Assembly (NCBI GenBank): GCA_902799905.1
Contig: CADCCB010000005.1
Location: 28,674-92,673, forward strand
Direction of reading: 5' to 3'
DNA length: 64,000 nt
DNA from: an uncultured Prevotellaceae bacterium
Lineage (GTDB): Bacteria > Bacteroidota > Bacteroidia > Bacteroidales > Bacteroidaceae
The translations under genes were made by a program, and so were the position numbers. The number at the start of each line of letters is the position of its first letter. Position 1 is the stretch's first letter. The notes beneath the pieces are model-generated. The model had not been told where the DNA came from. It saw only the letters and a list, made by a program, of their open reading frames with translations, and made no database searches. This document shows positions 54,437-63,400 of the stretch, piece after piece.

Positions 54437-54440
54437 GGTG

Positions 54441-54448
54441 CAAAGATA
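54441..54448 (-). promoter_or_regulatory. -7 promoter box of the kinase pair, next to the start codon
   Basis: TATCTTTG on the minus strand ends four bases before the ATG at 54436. The transcript is probably leaderless or nearly so. Confidence 0.65.
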
Positions 54449-54522
54449 CGAATAATTTTTAATTCTTTGTCACCAAAATGAAATTTATTCGGCATAAAAG
54501 TAGATATTTCGTGATTATTTCC

Positions 54523-54530
54523 TACCTTTG
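54523..54530 (+). promoter_or_regulatory. -7 promoter box of metY
   Basis: TACCTTTG matches TAnnTTTG and lies 27 bases before the ATG at 54558. It excludes the longer TTG-started frame at 54528. Confidence 0.72.
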
Positions 54531-54557
54531 CAGCCAAAATTTAAAACTTATCAAGCA

Positions 54558-55841
54558 ATGAAAGAGAATTTGAGCCGTGAAACCCTGTGCGTGCAGGCAG
54601 GGTGGGAACCTAAAAACGGAGAGTCGCGTGTGCTCCCTATTTACCAGAGCACCACGTTCAAGTATGATAACACAGAAGAGATGGCCGACCTGTTCGACCT
54701 GAAGAAGGAGGGCTATTTTTATACTCGTCTGCAGAACCCCACCAACGATGCCGTGGCGCGCAAGATAGCAGCCCTAGAAGGCGGCGTGGGAGCCATGTTG
54801 ACATCCAGTGGCCAGGCAGCCAATTTCTATGCCGTGTTCAATATCTGTGAGTCTGGCGATCATTTCGTGACCTCGAACGAGATATATGGCGGCACTTACA
54901 ACCTCTTTGGCGTGACGCTGAAGAAACTGGGCATCGAGTGCACGTTTGTCAATCCTGAGGCATCGGAAGAGGAAATCTCTGCCGCTTTCCGTCCCAACAC
55001 GAAGGCACTCTTTGGCGAGACCATCTCAAACCCTGGCTGTAAGGTGCTTGACATCGAGAAGTTTGCCCGCATCGCCCATCAGCATGGTGTTCCCCTTATC
55101 GTGGACAATACTTTCCCCACACCCGTCAACTGTCGTCCTTTCGAGTGGGGCGCTGACATCGTGACACATTCTACGACGAAATATATGGATGGTCACGCTA
55201 CGCAAGTGGGAGGCTGTATCGTGGACAGCGGCAATTTCGACTGGGATGCCCATGCTGAGAAGTTCCCAGGCCTCTGCACGCCTGATGAGTCCTACCACGG
55301 ACTGACCTACACGAAGAAGTTTGGCAAGATGGCATACATGACAAAACTCACGGCCCAACTGATGCGTGACCTGGGTAGCATTCCCTCGCCTCATAATGCC
55401 TTCCTGCTGAACATTGGCCTGGAGACACTCCATCTGCGCATGCAGCGTCATTGTGAGAATGCCCAGCGCATAGCAGAATTCTTGCAGGCTGACAGTCGTG
55501 TGGCATGGGTACATTATAGTGGTCTGCCAGGCGATGAGAGTCACCAACTGGCCCAGAAATATATGCCAAACGGCTCTTGTGGCGTTATTGCCTTCGGACT
55601 GAAGGGAACGCGCGAGACGGCTATCCGCTTCATGGATTCCCTGCAACTCATCTGCATTGTCACCCATGTGGCCGATGCCCGCACCTGTGTGCTCCATCCC
55701 GCCAGTCATACCCATCGTCAGTTGAGCGACGAACAACTGCTTGAGGCAGGTGTGGCACCAGACCTGATTCGTCTTTCTGTGGGCATCGAGAATGTTGATG
55801 ATCTGCTGGCCGACATCCGTCAGGCTTTGGACAAATTGTAA
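54558..55841 (+). CDS. metY: O-acetylhomoserine sulfhydrylase (Cys/Met metabolism PLP enzyme)
   Basis: The 427-residue protein starts RETLCVQAGWEP, with PIYQSTTFKY and the PLP-phosphate-binding region LTSSGQAANF. The cofactor Lys is Lys208 in THSTTKYMDGH. The longer middle (GGCIVDSGNFDW, FPGLCTPDESYHGLTY) and the C-terminal RLSVGIENVDDL mark the O-acetylhomoserine type rather than the shorter cystathionine synthases. It makes homocysteine or methionine from O-acetylhomoserine and sulfide. It stands at the head of a + strand gene series that includes frr. Confidence 0.93.
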   Translation: MKENLSRETLCVQAGWEPKNGESRVLPIYQSTTFKYDNTEEMADLFDLKKEGYFYTRLQNPTNDAVARKIAALEGGVGAMLTSSGQAANFYAVFNICESGDHFVTSNEIYGGTYNLFGVTLKKLGIECTFVNPEASEEEISAAFRPNTKALFGETISNPGCKVLDIEKFARIAHQHGVPLIVDNTFPTPVNCRPFEWGADIVTHSTTKYMDGHATQVGGCIVDSGNFDWDAHAEKFPGLCTPDESYHGLTYTKKFGKMAYMTKLTAQLMRDLGSIPSPHNAFLLNIGLETLHLRMQRHCENAQRIAEFLQADSRVAWVHYSGLPGDESHQLAQKYMPNGSCGVIAFGLKGTRETAIRFMDSLQLICIVTHVADARTCVLHPASHTHRQLSDEQLLEAGVAPDLIRLSVGIENVDDLLADIRQALDKL

Positions 55842-55868
55842 CTTTTTGAGAAAAAATTCTTCTTTTTG

Positions 55869-55899
55869 TTGTTTATTTCAAATAAAAGCACTAAATTTG
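55869..55899 (+). promoter_or_regulatory. promoter of frr
   Basis: TTG (55869-55871) and TAAATTTG (55892-55899) are 20 bases apart and lie 26 bases before the start codon. Confidence 0.65.
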
Positions 55900-55925
55900 T
55901 CAGCAGAAACTTAAAACATGACATT

Positions 55926-56486
55926 ATGATAGACGTAAAAGAGACATTAAGAAGTGCGGAAGAACGCATGGAGATGGCAGCCATGTTTCTTGAGGAAGAA
56001 CTCAACCGTATTCGTGCCGGACGTGCCAATGTGGCCATCCTCGATGGCGTTCGTGTAGAATCTTATGGCAGTAGGGTGCCCCTCAACCAGGTGGCAACCG
56101 TCAACTGTCCTGATGCCCGTACCATCGCCATCAAGCCTTGGGACAAGAAGCAGATTCGCGACATTGAGAAGGCCATCATGGATAGCGATGTAGGCATCAC
56201 GCCTGAGAACAATGGTGAGGTGATTCGCCTGGCTATCCCTCAGCCCACGGAGGAGCGCCGTCGTGACTTGGTGAAGCAATGCAACAAGATTGCTGAGAAA
56301 GCCAAGGTCGAGGTGCGCAATGTGCGTGGCGATATCAAGGATAAACTGAAGAAGGCCATTAAGGATGGTCTCAGCGAGGACAACGAGAAGGATGCCGAAC
56401 TGGAACTTCAGAAACTCCACGACAAGTATATCAAGAAACTTGACGAACTGATTGAGGCCAAGAACAAGGAGATTATGACGGTTTAA
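55926..56486 (+). CDS. frr: ribosome recycling factor
   Basis: The 186-residue protein is the family's normal length. It has the helix ERMEMAAMFLEEELNRIRAGRANVAI, where RAGRAN is diagnostic, then VPLNQVATVNCPDARTIAIKPWD, LAIPQPTEERRRDLVKQ and a long C-terminal helix bundle. It splits post-termination ribosomes together with EF-G. The usual neighbour pyrH is not in the window. The ATG at 55926 is preceded by a TAnnTTTG promoter, which supports this start rather than the longer frame at 55866. Confidence 0.97.
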   Translation: MIDVKETLRSAEERMEMAAMFLEEELNRIRAGRANVAILDGVRVESYGSRVPLNQVATVNCPDARTIAIKPWDKKQIRDIEKAIMDSDVGITPENNGEVIRLAIPQPTEERRRDLVKQCNKIAEKAKVEVRNVRGDIKDKLKKAIKDGLSEDNEKDAELELQKLHDKYIKKLDELIEAKNKEIMTV

Positions 56487-56491
56487 AGGAA

Positions 56492-56587
56492 TAGGTAATA
56501 GTGAAAAGTGAATAATTTGCTACCGCTCCTCAGTTACATGTTTAGATGCGGCAGCAAATTTTTCACTATTCACTATTCACTTTTACC
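56492..56587. repeat. hairpin element with GTGAAAAGTGAA/TTTGCTACCGC arms
   Basis: AGTGAAAAGTGAATAATTTG and an inverted partner made of CAAATTTTTCACTATTCAC flank a centre containing GCTACCGC and GCGGCAGC. It fills the whole gap between frr and rsgA. Confidence 0.8.
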
Positions 56588-56594
56588 TTAATAT

Positions 56595-57716
56595 ATGAAG
56601 GGACTCGTCATTAGGAATACAGGCAGTTGGTACACCGTCCGTACGGACGATGGCCAACTGCTTGAGTGTAAGGTGAAGGGTAACTTCCGCCTGAAGGGCA
56701 TCCGTTCCACCAACCCCGTTGCCGTGGGCGACAGGGTTTCTGTGGTTTGTCAGGAGCCAACAGCCAATAGCCAACAGCAAACAGCCTTCATAACAGAGAT
56801 AGAGGATCGCCGTAACTATATCATCCGCAAGAGTATCAACCTCTCGAAGCAGAGTCATATCATTGCGGCTAACGTGGACCAGGCATTTCTTATTGTTACG
56901 GTGACTAATCCTCAGACCTCTACCACCTTTATCGATCGTTTCCTGGCTTCGGCTGAGGCCTATCGCGTGCCTGTAGTCCTGGTGTTCAACAAGACCGATC
57001 TGCTCGATGAAGACCTGTTACGCTACCAGCAGGCGATGGTCACCCTCTACGAGACCATCGGCTATGAATGTCGTCAGGTATCGGCTGAGACGGGTGTGGG
57101 GATAGAAGAACTGCGCCCTTTGCTCGATGGCAAGATCACATTGCTCAGTGGCAATAGTGGGGTGGGTAAGTCGACCCTCATCAACTGTTTGGTGCCTAGT
57201 GCCAATCTGCGCACGGCGGAAATCAGCGATGCCCATAATATGGGTATGCATACCACCACGTTTAGCGAGATGATACCCATTGACCATTCACCATTGACCA
57301 TTGACCATTTACCATTCTTGGACGAGCCAAGCGGCAGAGCCGAGCGGACCATTGACCATTCTGCTGCGCAAACGGAGGCGGTAGGTAATAATGGTCAATG
57401 TTCCGCTCGGCCGAAGGACGCTTGCTACCAACGGGACGCAAGAATGGTCAATGGTCAATGTAGTTACCTCATCGACACCCCAGGTATCAAGGGCTTTGGC
57501 ACCTTCGATATGGAACCTGAGGAGATAACGGGTTATTTCAAGGATATCTTCCACTTCTCAAAAGACTGCCGTTTCTCTAATTGCACTCATACCCACGAGC
57601 CTGGCTGTGCTGTGATAAAGGCAGTAGAGGAACATTATATCGCAGAGAGCCGCTATCAGTCGTACCTCTCGATGCTTGGTGATAAAGAGGAGGGGAAATA
57701 TCGCGAGGCGCAATAG
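56595..57716 (+). CDS. rsgA: ribosome small-subunit GTPase RsgA, with two in-frame repeat insertions
   Basis: RsgA is a circularly permuted GTPase that tests maturing 30S subunits. It has an N-terminal OB fold, then NKTD (residues 132-135, G4), GNSGVGKS (186-193, G1), HTTTF (switch I, near 219) and DTPG (294-297, G3). A zinc site closes it, with Cys325, Cys330, His332/334 and Cys338. Two stretches do not belong to the family. Residues 54-64 ([11 protein letters not shown]) in the OB fold come from a 33-bp repeat. Residues ~228-289, between switch I and G3, come from a palindromic element ending in a 75-bp repeat. Without the larger stretch the protein would be about 311 aa, the usual size. 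Both insertions keep the frame, and all GTPase motifs are intact, so the protein is probably still functional. Confidence 0.95.
   Translation: MKGLVIRNTGSWYTVRTDDGQLLECKVKGNFRLKGIRSTNPVAVGDRVSVVCQEPTANSQQQTAFITEIEDRRNYIIRKSINLSKQSHIIAANVDQAFLIVTVTNPQTSTTFIDRFLASAEAYRVPVVLVFNKTDLLDEDLLRYQQAMVTLYETIGYECRQVSAETGVGIEELRPLLDGKITLLSGNSGVGKSTLINCLVPSANLRTAEISDAHNMGMHTTTFSEMIPIDHSPLTIDHLPFLDEPSGRAERTIDHSAAQTEAVGNNGQCSARPKDACYQRDARMVNGQCSYLIDTPGIKGFGTFDMEPEEITGYFKDIFHFSKDCRFSNCTHTHEPGCAVIKAVEEHYIAESRYQSYLSMLGDKEEGKYREAQ
56754..56786 (+). repeat. 33-bp in-frame dispersed repeat ([11 protein letters not shown])
   Basis: Exactly 11 codons, shared with the carboxynorspermidine-synthase-like gene at 37284-37316 in the same reading frame. 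It falls in the OB-fold region of RsgA. Confidence 0.85.
57283..57461 (+). repeat. palindromic in-frame insertion in rsgA, including the 75-bp repeat
   Basis: The left arm (57283-57362) contains ATTGACCATTGACCATT and AGAGCCGAGCGGACCATT. It is an imperfect reverse complement of the right arm (57387-57461), which contains ATGGTCAATGTTCCGCTCGG and AATGGTCAATGGTCAATG. The right arm is the 75-bp unit found again, base for base, at 62826-62900. Confidence 0.88.
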
Positions 57717-57717
57717 A

Positions 57718-57852
57718 AGGGAAAAGTGAATAGTGAAAAGTGAATAGTGAATAGTGAAAAATTTCTTTCAGTCGCTTTGCTTGGTAAATATTTCTGTGAT
57801 TTCTGTGCTTTCTTGCGTCCCTTCGGTAGCAAGCGAGCGGAGCTCGAGCGCT
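57718..57852. repeat. intergenic repeat cluster after rsgA
   Basis: Three AGTGAAAAGTGAATAG-like units at 57718-57758 are followed by TTTCAGTCGCTTTGCTTGG. Then CTTGCGTCCCTTCGGTAGC and AAGCGAGCGGAGC follow, which are close to the reverse complement of part of the 75-bp repeat (its CTACCAACGGGACGCAAG part). It links the intergenic and the in-gene repeat families. Confidence 0.7.
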
Positions 57853-57894
57853 GTGTGACAATATTATTATTCGTATGACATCATAAGTATCTGT

Positions 57895-58695
57895 ATGACA
57901 AAGGAAATAACGTCTTTGAGTGAATCTGGACTTGAGGTGTTTGGTCGCCTGACTGAAGCCCAGTTGCGCAATGCGCTCGACCCAGAGAAGGGCATCTTCA
58001 TAGCAGAGAGCCCCAAGGTCATACGTGTGGCGCTCGATGCAGGCTACGAGCCGCTCTCTTTACTCTGTGAACGACGTCATATCACAGGCGATGCTGCAGA
58101 TATCATTGCCCGTTGTGGCGATATTCCTGTCTATACGGGCGACCGTGAGTTGCTGGCCCAACTGACGGGCTACACCCTGACGCGTGGCGTGCTTTGTGCC
58201 ATGCGCCGTCCGCTGGCCAGACCCTTGCAGGAAGTGCTCAAGGATACGCGTCGCGTGGTGGTCATCGATGGGGTAGTGGATACCACGAATATCGGTGCTA
58301 TCTTCCGTTCGGCAGCAGCCCTGGGCATCGAGGCAGTACTGCTCACGCGAAACTCCTGTGACCCTTTGAACCGTCGTGCCGTGCGTGTGTCTATGGGCTC
58401 CGTGTTCCTCGTGCCTTGGACGTGGCTCGACAGTTATGAGGACCTGAAGGCGCTGGGCTTCAAGACCGTGGCGATGGCCCTGACGGATAACTCTATTTCA
58501 CTCGATGACCCTGTGCTCAAGCAAGAGCCCCGTTTGGCTATCGTGATGGGTACCGAGGGCGACGGACTGCCCAAGGAGACGATAGCATCTACCGACTATG
58601 TGGTGCGCATCCCAATGGCTCATGGTGTTGACTCCCTCAATGTGGCTGCCGCTGCTGCCGTTGCCTTTTGGGAACTGGGAAAACGCCCAGAATAA
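57895..58695 (+). CDS. SpoU/TrmH-family RNA 2'-O-methyltransferase
   Basis: The 266-residue SPOUT enzyme has an N-terminal RNA-binding part (ESPKVIRVALDAGYEPLSLLC). The knotted SAM domain follows, with motif 1 VVDTTNIGAIFRSAAALGI, motif 2 IVMGTEGDGLP and motif 3 VRIPMAHGVDSLNVAAAAAV. Such enzymes methylate a ribose in tRNA or rRNA; the target cannot be read from the sequence. It follows rsgA with a repeat-filled gap. Confidence 0.92.
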   Translation: MTKEITSLSESGLEVFGRLTEAQLRNALDPEKGIFIAESPKVIRVALDAGYEPLSLLCERRHITGDAADIIARCGDIPVYTGDRELLAQLTGYTLTRGVLCAMRRPLARPLQEVLKDTRRVVVIDGVVDTTNIGAIFRSAAALGIEAVLLTRNSCDPLNRRAVRVSMGSVFLVPWTWLDSYEDLKALGFKTVAMALTDNSISLDDPVLKQEPRLAIVMGTEGDGLPKETIASTDYVVRIPMAHGVDSLNVAAAAAVAFWELGKRPE

Positions 58696-58726
58696 TACAG
58701 AAAAGCATTTTTTCTTTTCTTTTTTT

Positions 58727-58758
58727 TTGAGAATATCAGAAATATTTACTATCTTTGT
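58727..58758 (+). promoter_or_regulatory. promoter of the lactate permease operon
   Basis: TTTG (58727-58730 region) and TATCTTTG (58751-58758) are 20 bases apart. The box is 78 bases before the start codon at 58837, leaving a leader of moderate length. Confidence 0.72.
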
Positions 58759-58836
58759 TGCGAAAACAAAGCCTATCGTTTATTGGGAGCAGTCCTGATA
58801 TACCAATAGATACTATTAACCAAAAAGAAAACTGCT

Positions 58837-60441
58837 ATGACTGCTATTATTTCTGCTATCCCAATCTTGCTGCTCATCGTACTGATGATGGGATTCAAGG
58901 TCTCTGGCTACAGGAGTGCTATCGTTACGCTTATTGTCACCGTTGTCTTGGCTTTATTCGCTGTGCCCGTCATGGGTATCATGCCAGAGAAATATGCTGA
59001 GACGTCCATCTATGACGTCACGCTATGGTCTGTGGTGGAGGGCCTGCTCAAGGCGTGCTTCCCCATTATCCTCATCATCATCTTTGCCATCTTCAGTTAT
59101 AACATTCTTTGTGAGACCAAGGAGATAGAGACCATCAAGACGCAGTTTATCCAGATGACCTCTGACAAGGGCTTGCTGGTACTCCTGCTGACGTGGGGCC
59201 TGGGTGGCGTGCTCGAAGGTATGGCAGGCTTTGGCACGGCAGTGGCTATACCTGCAGCCATCCTGATCAGTCTTGGTTTCAAGCCGATGTTCTCGGCTGT
59301 GATCTGTCTTGTTGCCAATACGGTGGCGGTGGGCTTTGGTGCTGTGGGACTGCCTGCTACAACGCTGGCCAACCAGGTGACGGCCAGTGGTGCGGCTACG
59401 CCAGAGGAACTCTGTGAAGTGGCCACCTTTATTATCCTGCAACTGTCGCTGATGTTTTATATCACGCCGTTCCTGATCCTGATGCTGACCGACCACAAGA
59501 AGATACTGAAGAATATCGGTATTGCGCTGTTTGTAGGCACCTGTTCTATCATTGTTCAGTTCTGCTGTGCCCATTTCATTGGTCCTGAGACGCCCGCTAT
59601 CCTTGGTTCTGTGGCAGCCATCTGCGCCATGCTGATTTACAACAGACTGTTCTTGCACAACCCTGCCAGTAAAGATGCGGTTCATGTCGAGAAGCAATCG
59701 TTTGGTATGCTCAAGTCGCTCAAGGCCTGGAGCGTCTATGGCCTGATCATCTTCTTCATCCTGATATCGAGTAAGATAGTGCCGCCTGTCAACGAACTGC
59801 TGAATCAGAGTCTGGTGACGAAGTTCGATATCCCCGTCATTGGCAATGCCTTTAAGTTTGGCTGGCTCTCCAATGCTGGTCTGATGATATTCCTTGGAGC
59901 CGTGATTGGCGGCATGATACAGGGCTTGAGTTTCAGGAAACTGATGGTGATGTTGGCAAAGACCACCGTCGCTCTGCATAAAACGGTGGTCACCATCTGC
60001 TGTCTGGTGGCGATGGCGATGCTGATGAACAATACTGGTATGACCAACGATATTGCGAAGGGACTGGTGGCGCTGACGGGTTCGTTGTTCCCCTTCTTCG
60101 CCCCGCTCATTGGTTCTATCGGCACTTTTGTGACAGGCTCGGCCACGAATGCCAATATCCTCTTTGGCAAACTGCAGGCCACGGCTGCCAGCGACCTCGG
60201 CTTGGTGAATCAAGGCACGTTCTTTGGTGTCAGTGGCAGCGAGACCAACTGGCTTGCTGCAGCCAACTGTGCTGGCTCTGAGGGTGGAAAACTGCTGTCG
60301 CCACAGTCTATCGCTATTGCTACGGCTGCCTGTAACATGGAGGGCAAGGATGGCGATATAATGCGTAAGACGATGCCGTTTGCCATCTTCTGGATTCTGA
60401 TGAACGGATTGATGGTGTTCCTGGGATTACACGTGATTTAA
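58837..60441 (+). CDS. L-lactate permease family transporter
   Basis: The 534-residue protein has about 12-14 hydrophobic helices. The LctP signature region is clear: TWGLGGVLEGMAGFGTAVAIPAAILISLGF, then ANTVAVGFGAVGLP and, near the end, GTFVTGSATNANILFGKLQ and FFGVSGSETNWLAAANCAGS. It imports lactate or glycolate with protons. The gene is followed after 41 bases by a fused FAD/Fe-S dehydrogenase gene, so the pair probably takes up and oxidises lactate. Confidence 0.93.
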   Translation: MTAIISAIPILLLIVLMMGFKVSGYRSAIVTLIVTVVLALFAVPVMGIMPEKYAETSIYDVTLWSVVEGLLKACFPIILIIIFAIFSYNILCETKEIETIKTQFIQMTSDKGLLVLLLTWGLGGVLEGMAGFGTAVAIPAAILISLGFKPMFSAVICLVANTVAVGFGAVGLPATTLANQVTASGAATPEELCEVATFIILQLSLMFYITPFLILMLTDHKKILKNIGIALFVGTCSIIVQFCCAHFIGPETPAILGSVAAICAMLIYNRLFLHNPASKDAVHVEKQSFGMLKSLKAWSVYGLIIFFILISSKIVPPVNELLNQSLVTKFDIPVIGNAFKFGWLSNAGLMIFLGAVIGGMIQGLSFRKLMVMLAKTTVALHKTVVTICCLVAMAMLMNNTGMTNDIAKGLVALTGSLFPFFAPLIGSIGTFVTGSATNANILFGKLQATAASDLGLVNQGTFFGVSGSETNWLAAANCAGSEGGKLLSPQSIAIATAACNMEGKDGDIMRKTMPFAIFWILMNGLMVFLGLHVI

Positions 60442-60453
60442 GGGTAAAGGGAA

Positions 60454-60482
60454 TAGTGAAAAGTGAAAAATTTGCTACCGCC
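60454..60482. repeat. partial copy of the GTGAAAAGTGAA/TTTGCTACCGC repeat
   Basis: GTGAAAAGTGAAAAATTTGC and CTACCGCC lie directly before the ATG of the FAD/Fe-S gene. A GTG inside it opens the longer frame, which is therefore not used as the start. Confidence 0.75.
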
Positions 60483-63400
60483 ATGAATATAAATGAATTT
60501 TTAAGCGAACTCAGACGGATATTGCCGTCTGACCGCATCTATACCGATGTGCTCCGTACCCTTGGCTGGGGAACGGATGCCAGTTTCTATCGCCAGATTC
60601 CAAAGGTCGTCATTCGTAGTGACGGCGAGGAGGAAGTCAGCAAGATTGTGCGCCTGTGTCGCAAATACCAGTTGCCCTTCACCTTCCGTGCTGCTGGTAC
60701 GTCGCTTTCAGGTCAGAGTTGTACGGACTCTGTGCTGATTGTGGCAGGAAAGCATTGGGAGAAGTGGGTAATGGCTTCTTCCGAGGGAGAGGCTATCCGT
60801 CTGCAGCCAGGTATCGTGGGCGCTCGCGTCAATGCGATACTGAAGCCCTACGGACGGGTGTTTCCGCCCGATCCTGCAAGCATCGGAAGTGCGATGGTGG
60901 GTGGCATCGTGGTGAACAACGCATCGGGCATGAACTGTGGCGTACATGCTAACAGCGACCGCATGCTCATCTCTGCACGCCTCATTCTGGCTGATGGTAC
61001 CATCCTCGATACGGGCGATGCCGACAGCCGTGAGCAGTTTGCCCGTTCGCATCCTGAATTTCTGGAGAAGATTGTAGCCCTGCGCGACAAGGTGCGAGCC
61101 GACAAGGAACTCTCTGAGCGTATCCGCAAGAAATACAGCATCAAGAACGTGACGGGCCTTAACCTGCGCCCGCTGGTGGCTTATGACGACCCGTTCGACA
61201 TCATTGCCCATTCCATCGTAGGCAGCGAGGGCACGCTGGCCTTCCTCTCAGAGGTGACGATGCGCACGCTGAAGGACTATCCTTTCAAGGCTTCAGCAAT
61301 GGTCTATTTCCTCACGATGAAGGAGAGTTGCGAGGCTGTGGTGGCTATGAAGAAACTGCAGGCTGGCAAGGAAGACCTTGAGATGAGTGCTGAGAACCTG
61401 ATGGTGAAGAGTGCCGAGATGCTGGACTACAAGTCGCTCAGTTCGGTTGACGACCCCGTATTCCTGCAGTACAAGGCCGATGTGGATGCTGGTCTCATCG
61501 CGGGTGTGGAGCCTGGCGATTATCATGACCTCACGGCTATCCTCACCGAGACGAAGGGCATCACCCACGAGCAGTTGGTCGAGAAGATTGCTGCCATCAA
61601 GGCCTGTCTGGCAGAGTTTAAGTTGTACGTCCCTGCTGAGTTTACTGAAGATCCTGCCATCTATGGCAAGTACTGGGCCATCCGCTCAGGCATCTTCCCC
61701 AGCGTGGGTGGCACGCGTCCTGTGGGCACATCGTGTCTCATCGAGGATGTGGCATTCCCCATCGAGAGCCTGCCAGAAGCCACGGTCAGACTGCAGAAAC
61801 TGATTGCCGACCACGGCTATGATGATGCCTGCATCTACGGCCATGCCTTCGAGGGTAACTACCATTTCATCCTGAACCAGAGTTTTGCCGACGAGCACGA
61901 GGTGGCCCGCTATGCCAAGATGATGCGCGACGTGGCCAAACTCGTGGTCGAGGACTACGACGGTTCGCTGAAGGCCGAGCATGGCACGGGCCGCAACATG
62001 GCTCCGTTTGTGAAGTATGAGTGGGGCGAGAAGGCCTATGAGGCGATGAAGGAACTGAAGGCCATCTTCGATCCTGATGGGCTCCTGAACCGTGGTGTCA
62101 TCTTCAATGATGATCCCGACTGCTTCATCAAGTGCCTGAAACCCTTGCCTGAACTCGATTTCGATTATGCCAGCGTGCCCGATGGCGGCCGTCATCTGAT
62201 GGATCCTGCGCTCTCTACTGCCAAGGAGACCATCGAGCAGGTGAAGCGTGCCAATAAGTGCATAGAGTGTGGCTTCTGCGAGGTCAACTGTATGTCGTGT
62301 GGCCTCACCCTCTCTTCGAGGATGCGCATTGCCGTGCAGCGTGAAATTCGTGCTTTAGGGGCCGCTGTCCGTGCGTCCGGCGGTTCCCCCGCTGGAATGG
62401 CAGCCGCAGCGCGCCTTGCCACGCTGAAGAAACTGTACAAATACTATGGCGACCAGACCTGTGCTACCGATGGCCTCTGTGCCACCTCTTGTCCGATGAA
62501 GATCAATACGGGCGAACTCACCCACCTGATTCGTCAGATGGACATGAACGAGAGTCCAATGGGCTATCGTGTCGGCGAGTTTGCCGCTAACCATTTGGCA
62601 GGCATCAAGAGTGGTCTGCGTGTGGTCCTGGACGTGGCCCATACTGCCCATGTCACCCTTGGTCCGACGCTGATGACGGATATCTGTCGCACGATGAACA
62701 AGATGGGACTGCCCCTTTGGAACACGGCTATGCCGCAAAAGAAGCGCCAGCCCAAGAAGAGCGACCTCACGCAGTTCATCATCGAGAAGAGCCTCACCTC
62801 AAAGGAGAATGGTACGGCGGAAGCAAATAATGGTCAATGTTCCGCTCGGCCGAAGGACGCTTGCTACCAACGGGACGCAAGAATGGTCAATGGTCAATGT
62901 CAGAAGGTAGTCTACTTCCCATCCTGCATCAACCAGACCATGGGCTTGTCCAAGGAGGCGAAGGTGAAGCACACCCTGGTCGACGAGATTATCCAACTCA
63001 TGGCGAAAGCCGGCTTCGAGGTAATCTTCCCTGAAGGCATGGAGCGTATGTGCTGCGGACAGATATGGGAGTCGAAGGGCATGCTCGACATTGCCGACCG
63101 CAAGAGTGCCGAACTCGAAGCCGCCCTGTGGAAGGCCTCTGAGCAGGGCCGCTATCCTGTGCTCTGCGCCCAGAGCCCCTGTCTCCACCGCATGAAGCGG
63201 GTGATGAAGAGCATGAAGTTGTACGAGCCTGCCGAGTTTATCATGACCTATCTCATAGACCGGCTCGACTTCCATCCTATCGACCGTCCTGTCGCCCTGC
63301 ATATCACCTGTTCTACGCGTCAGATGGGTGTCGATAAGGATATGATAGCCCTTGCCAAACTCTGCTCTAACCATGTGTTCCTGCCCGAAGGCGTGGGCTG

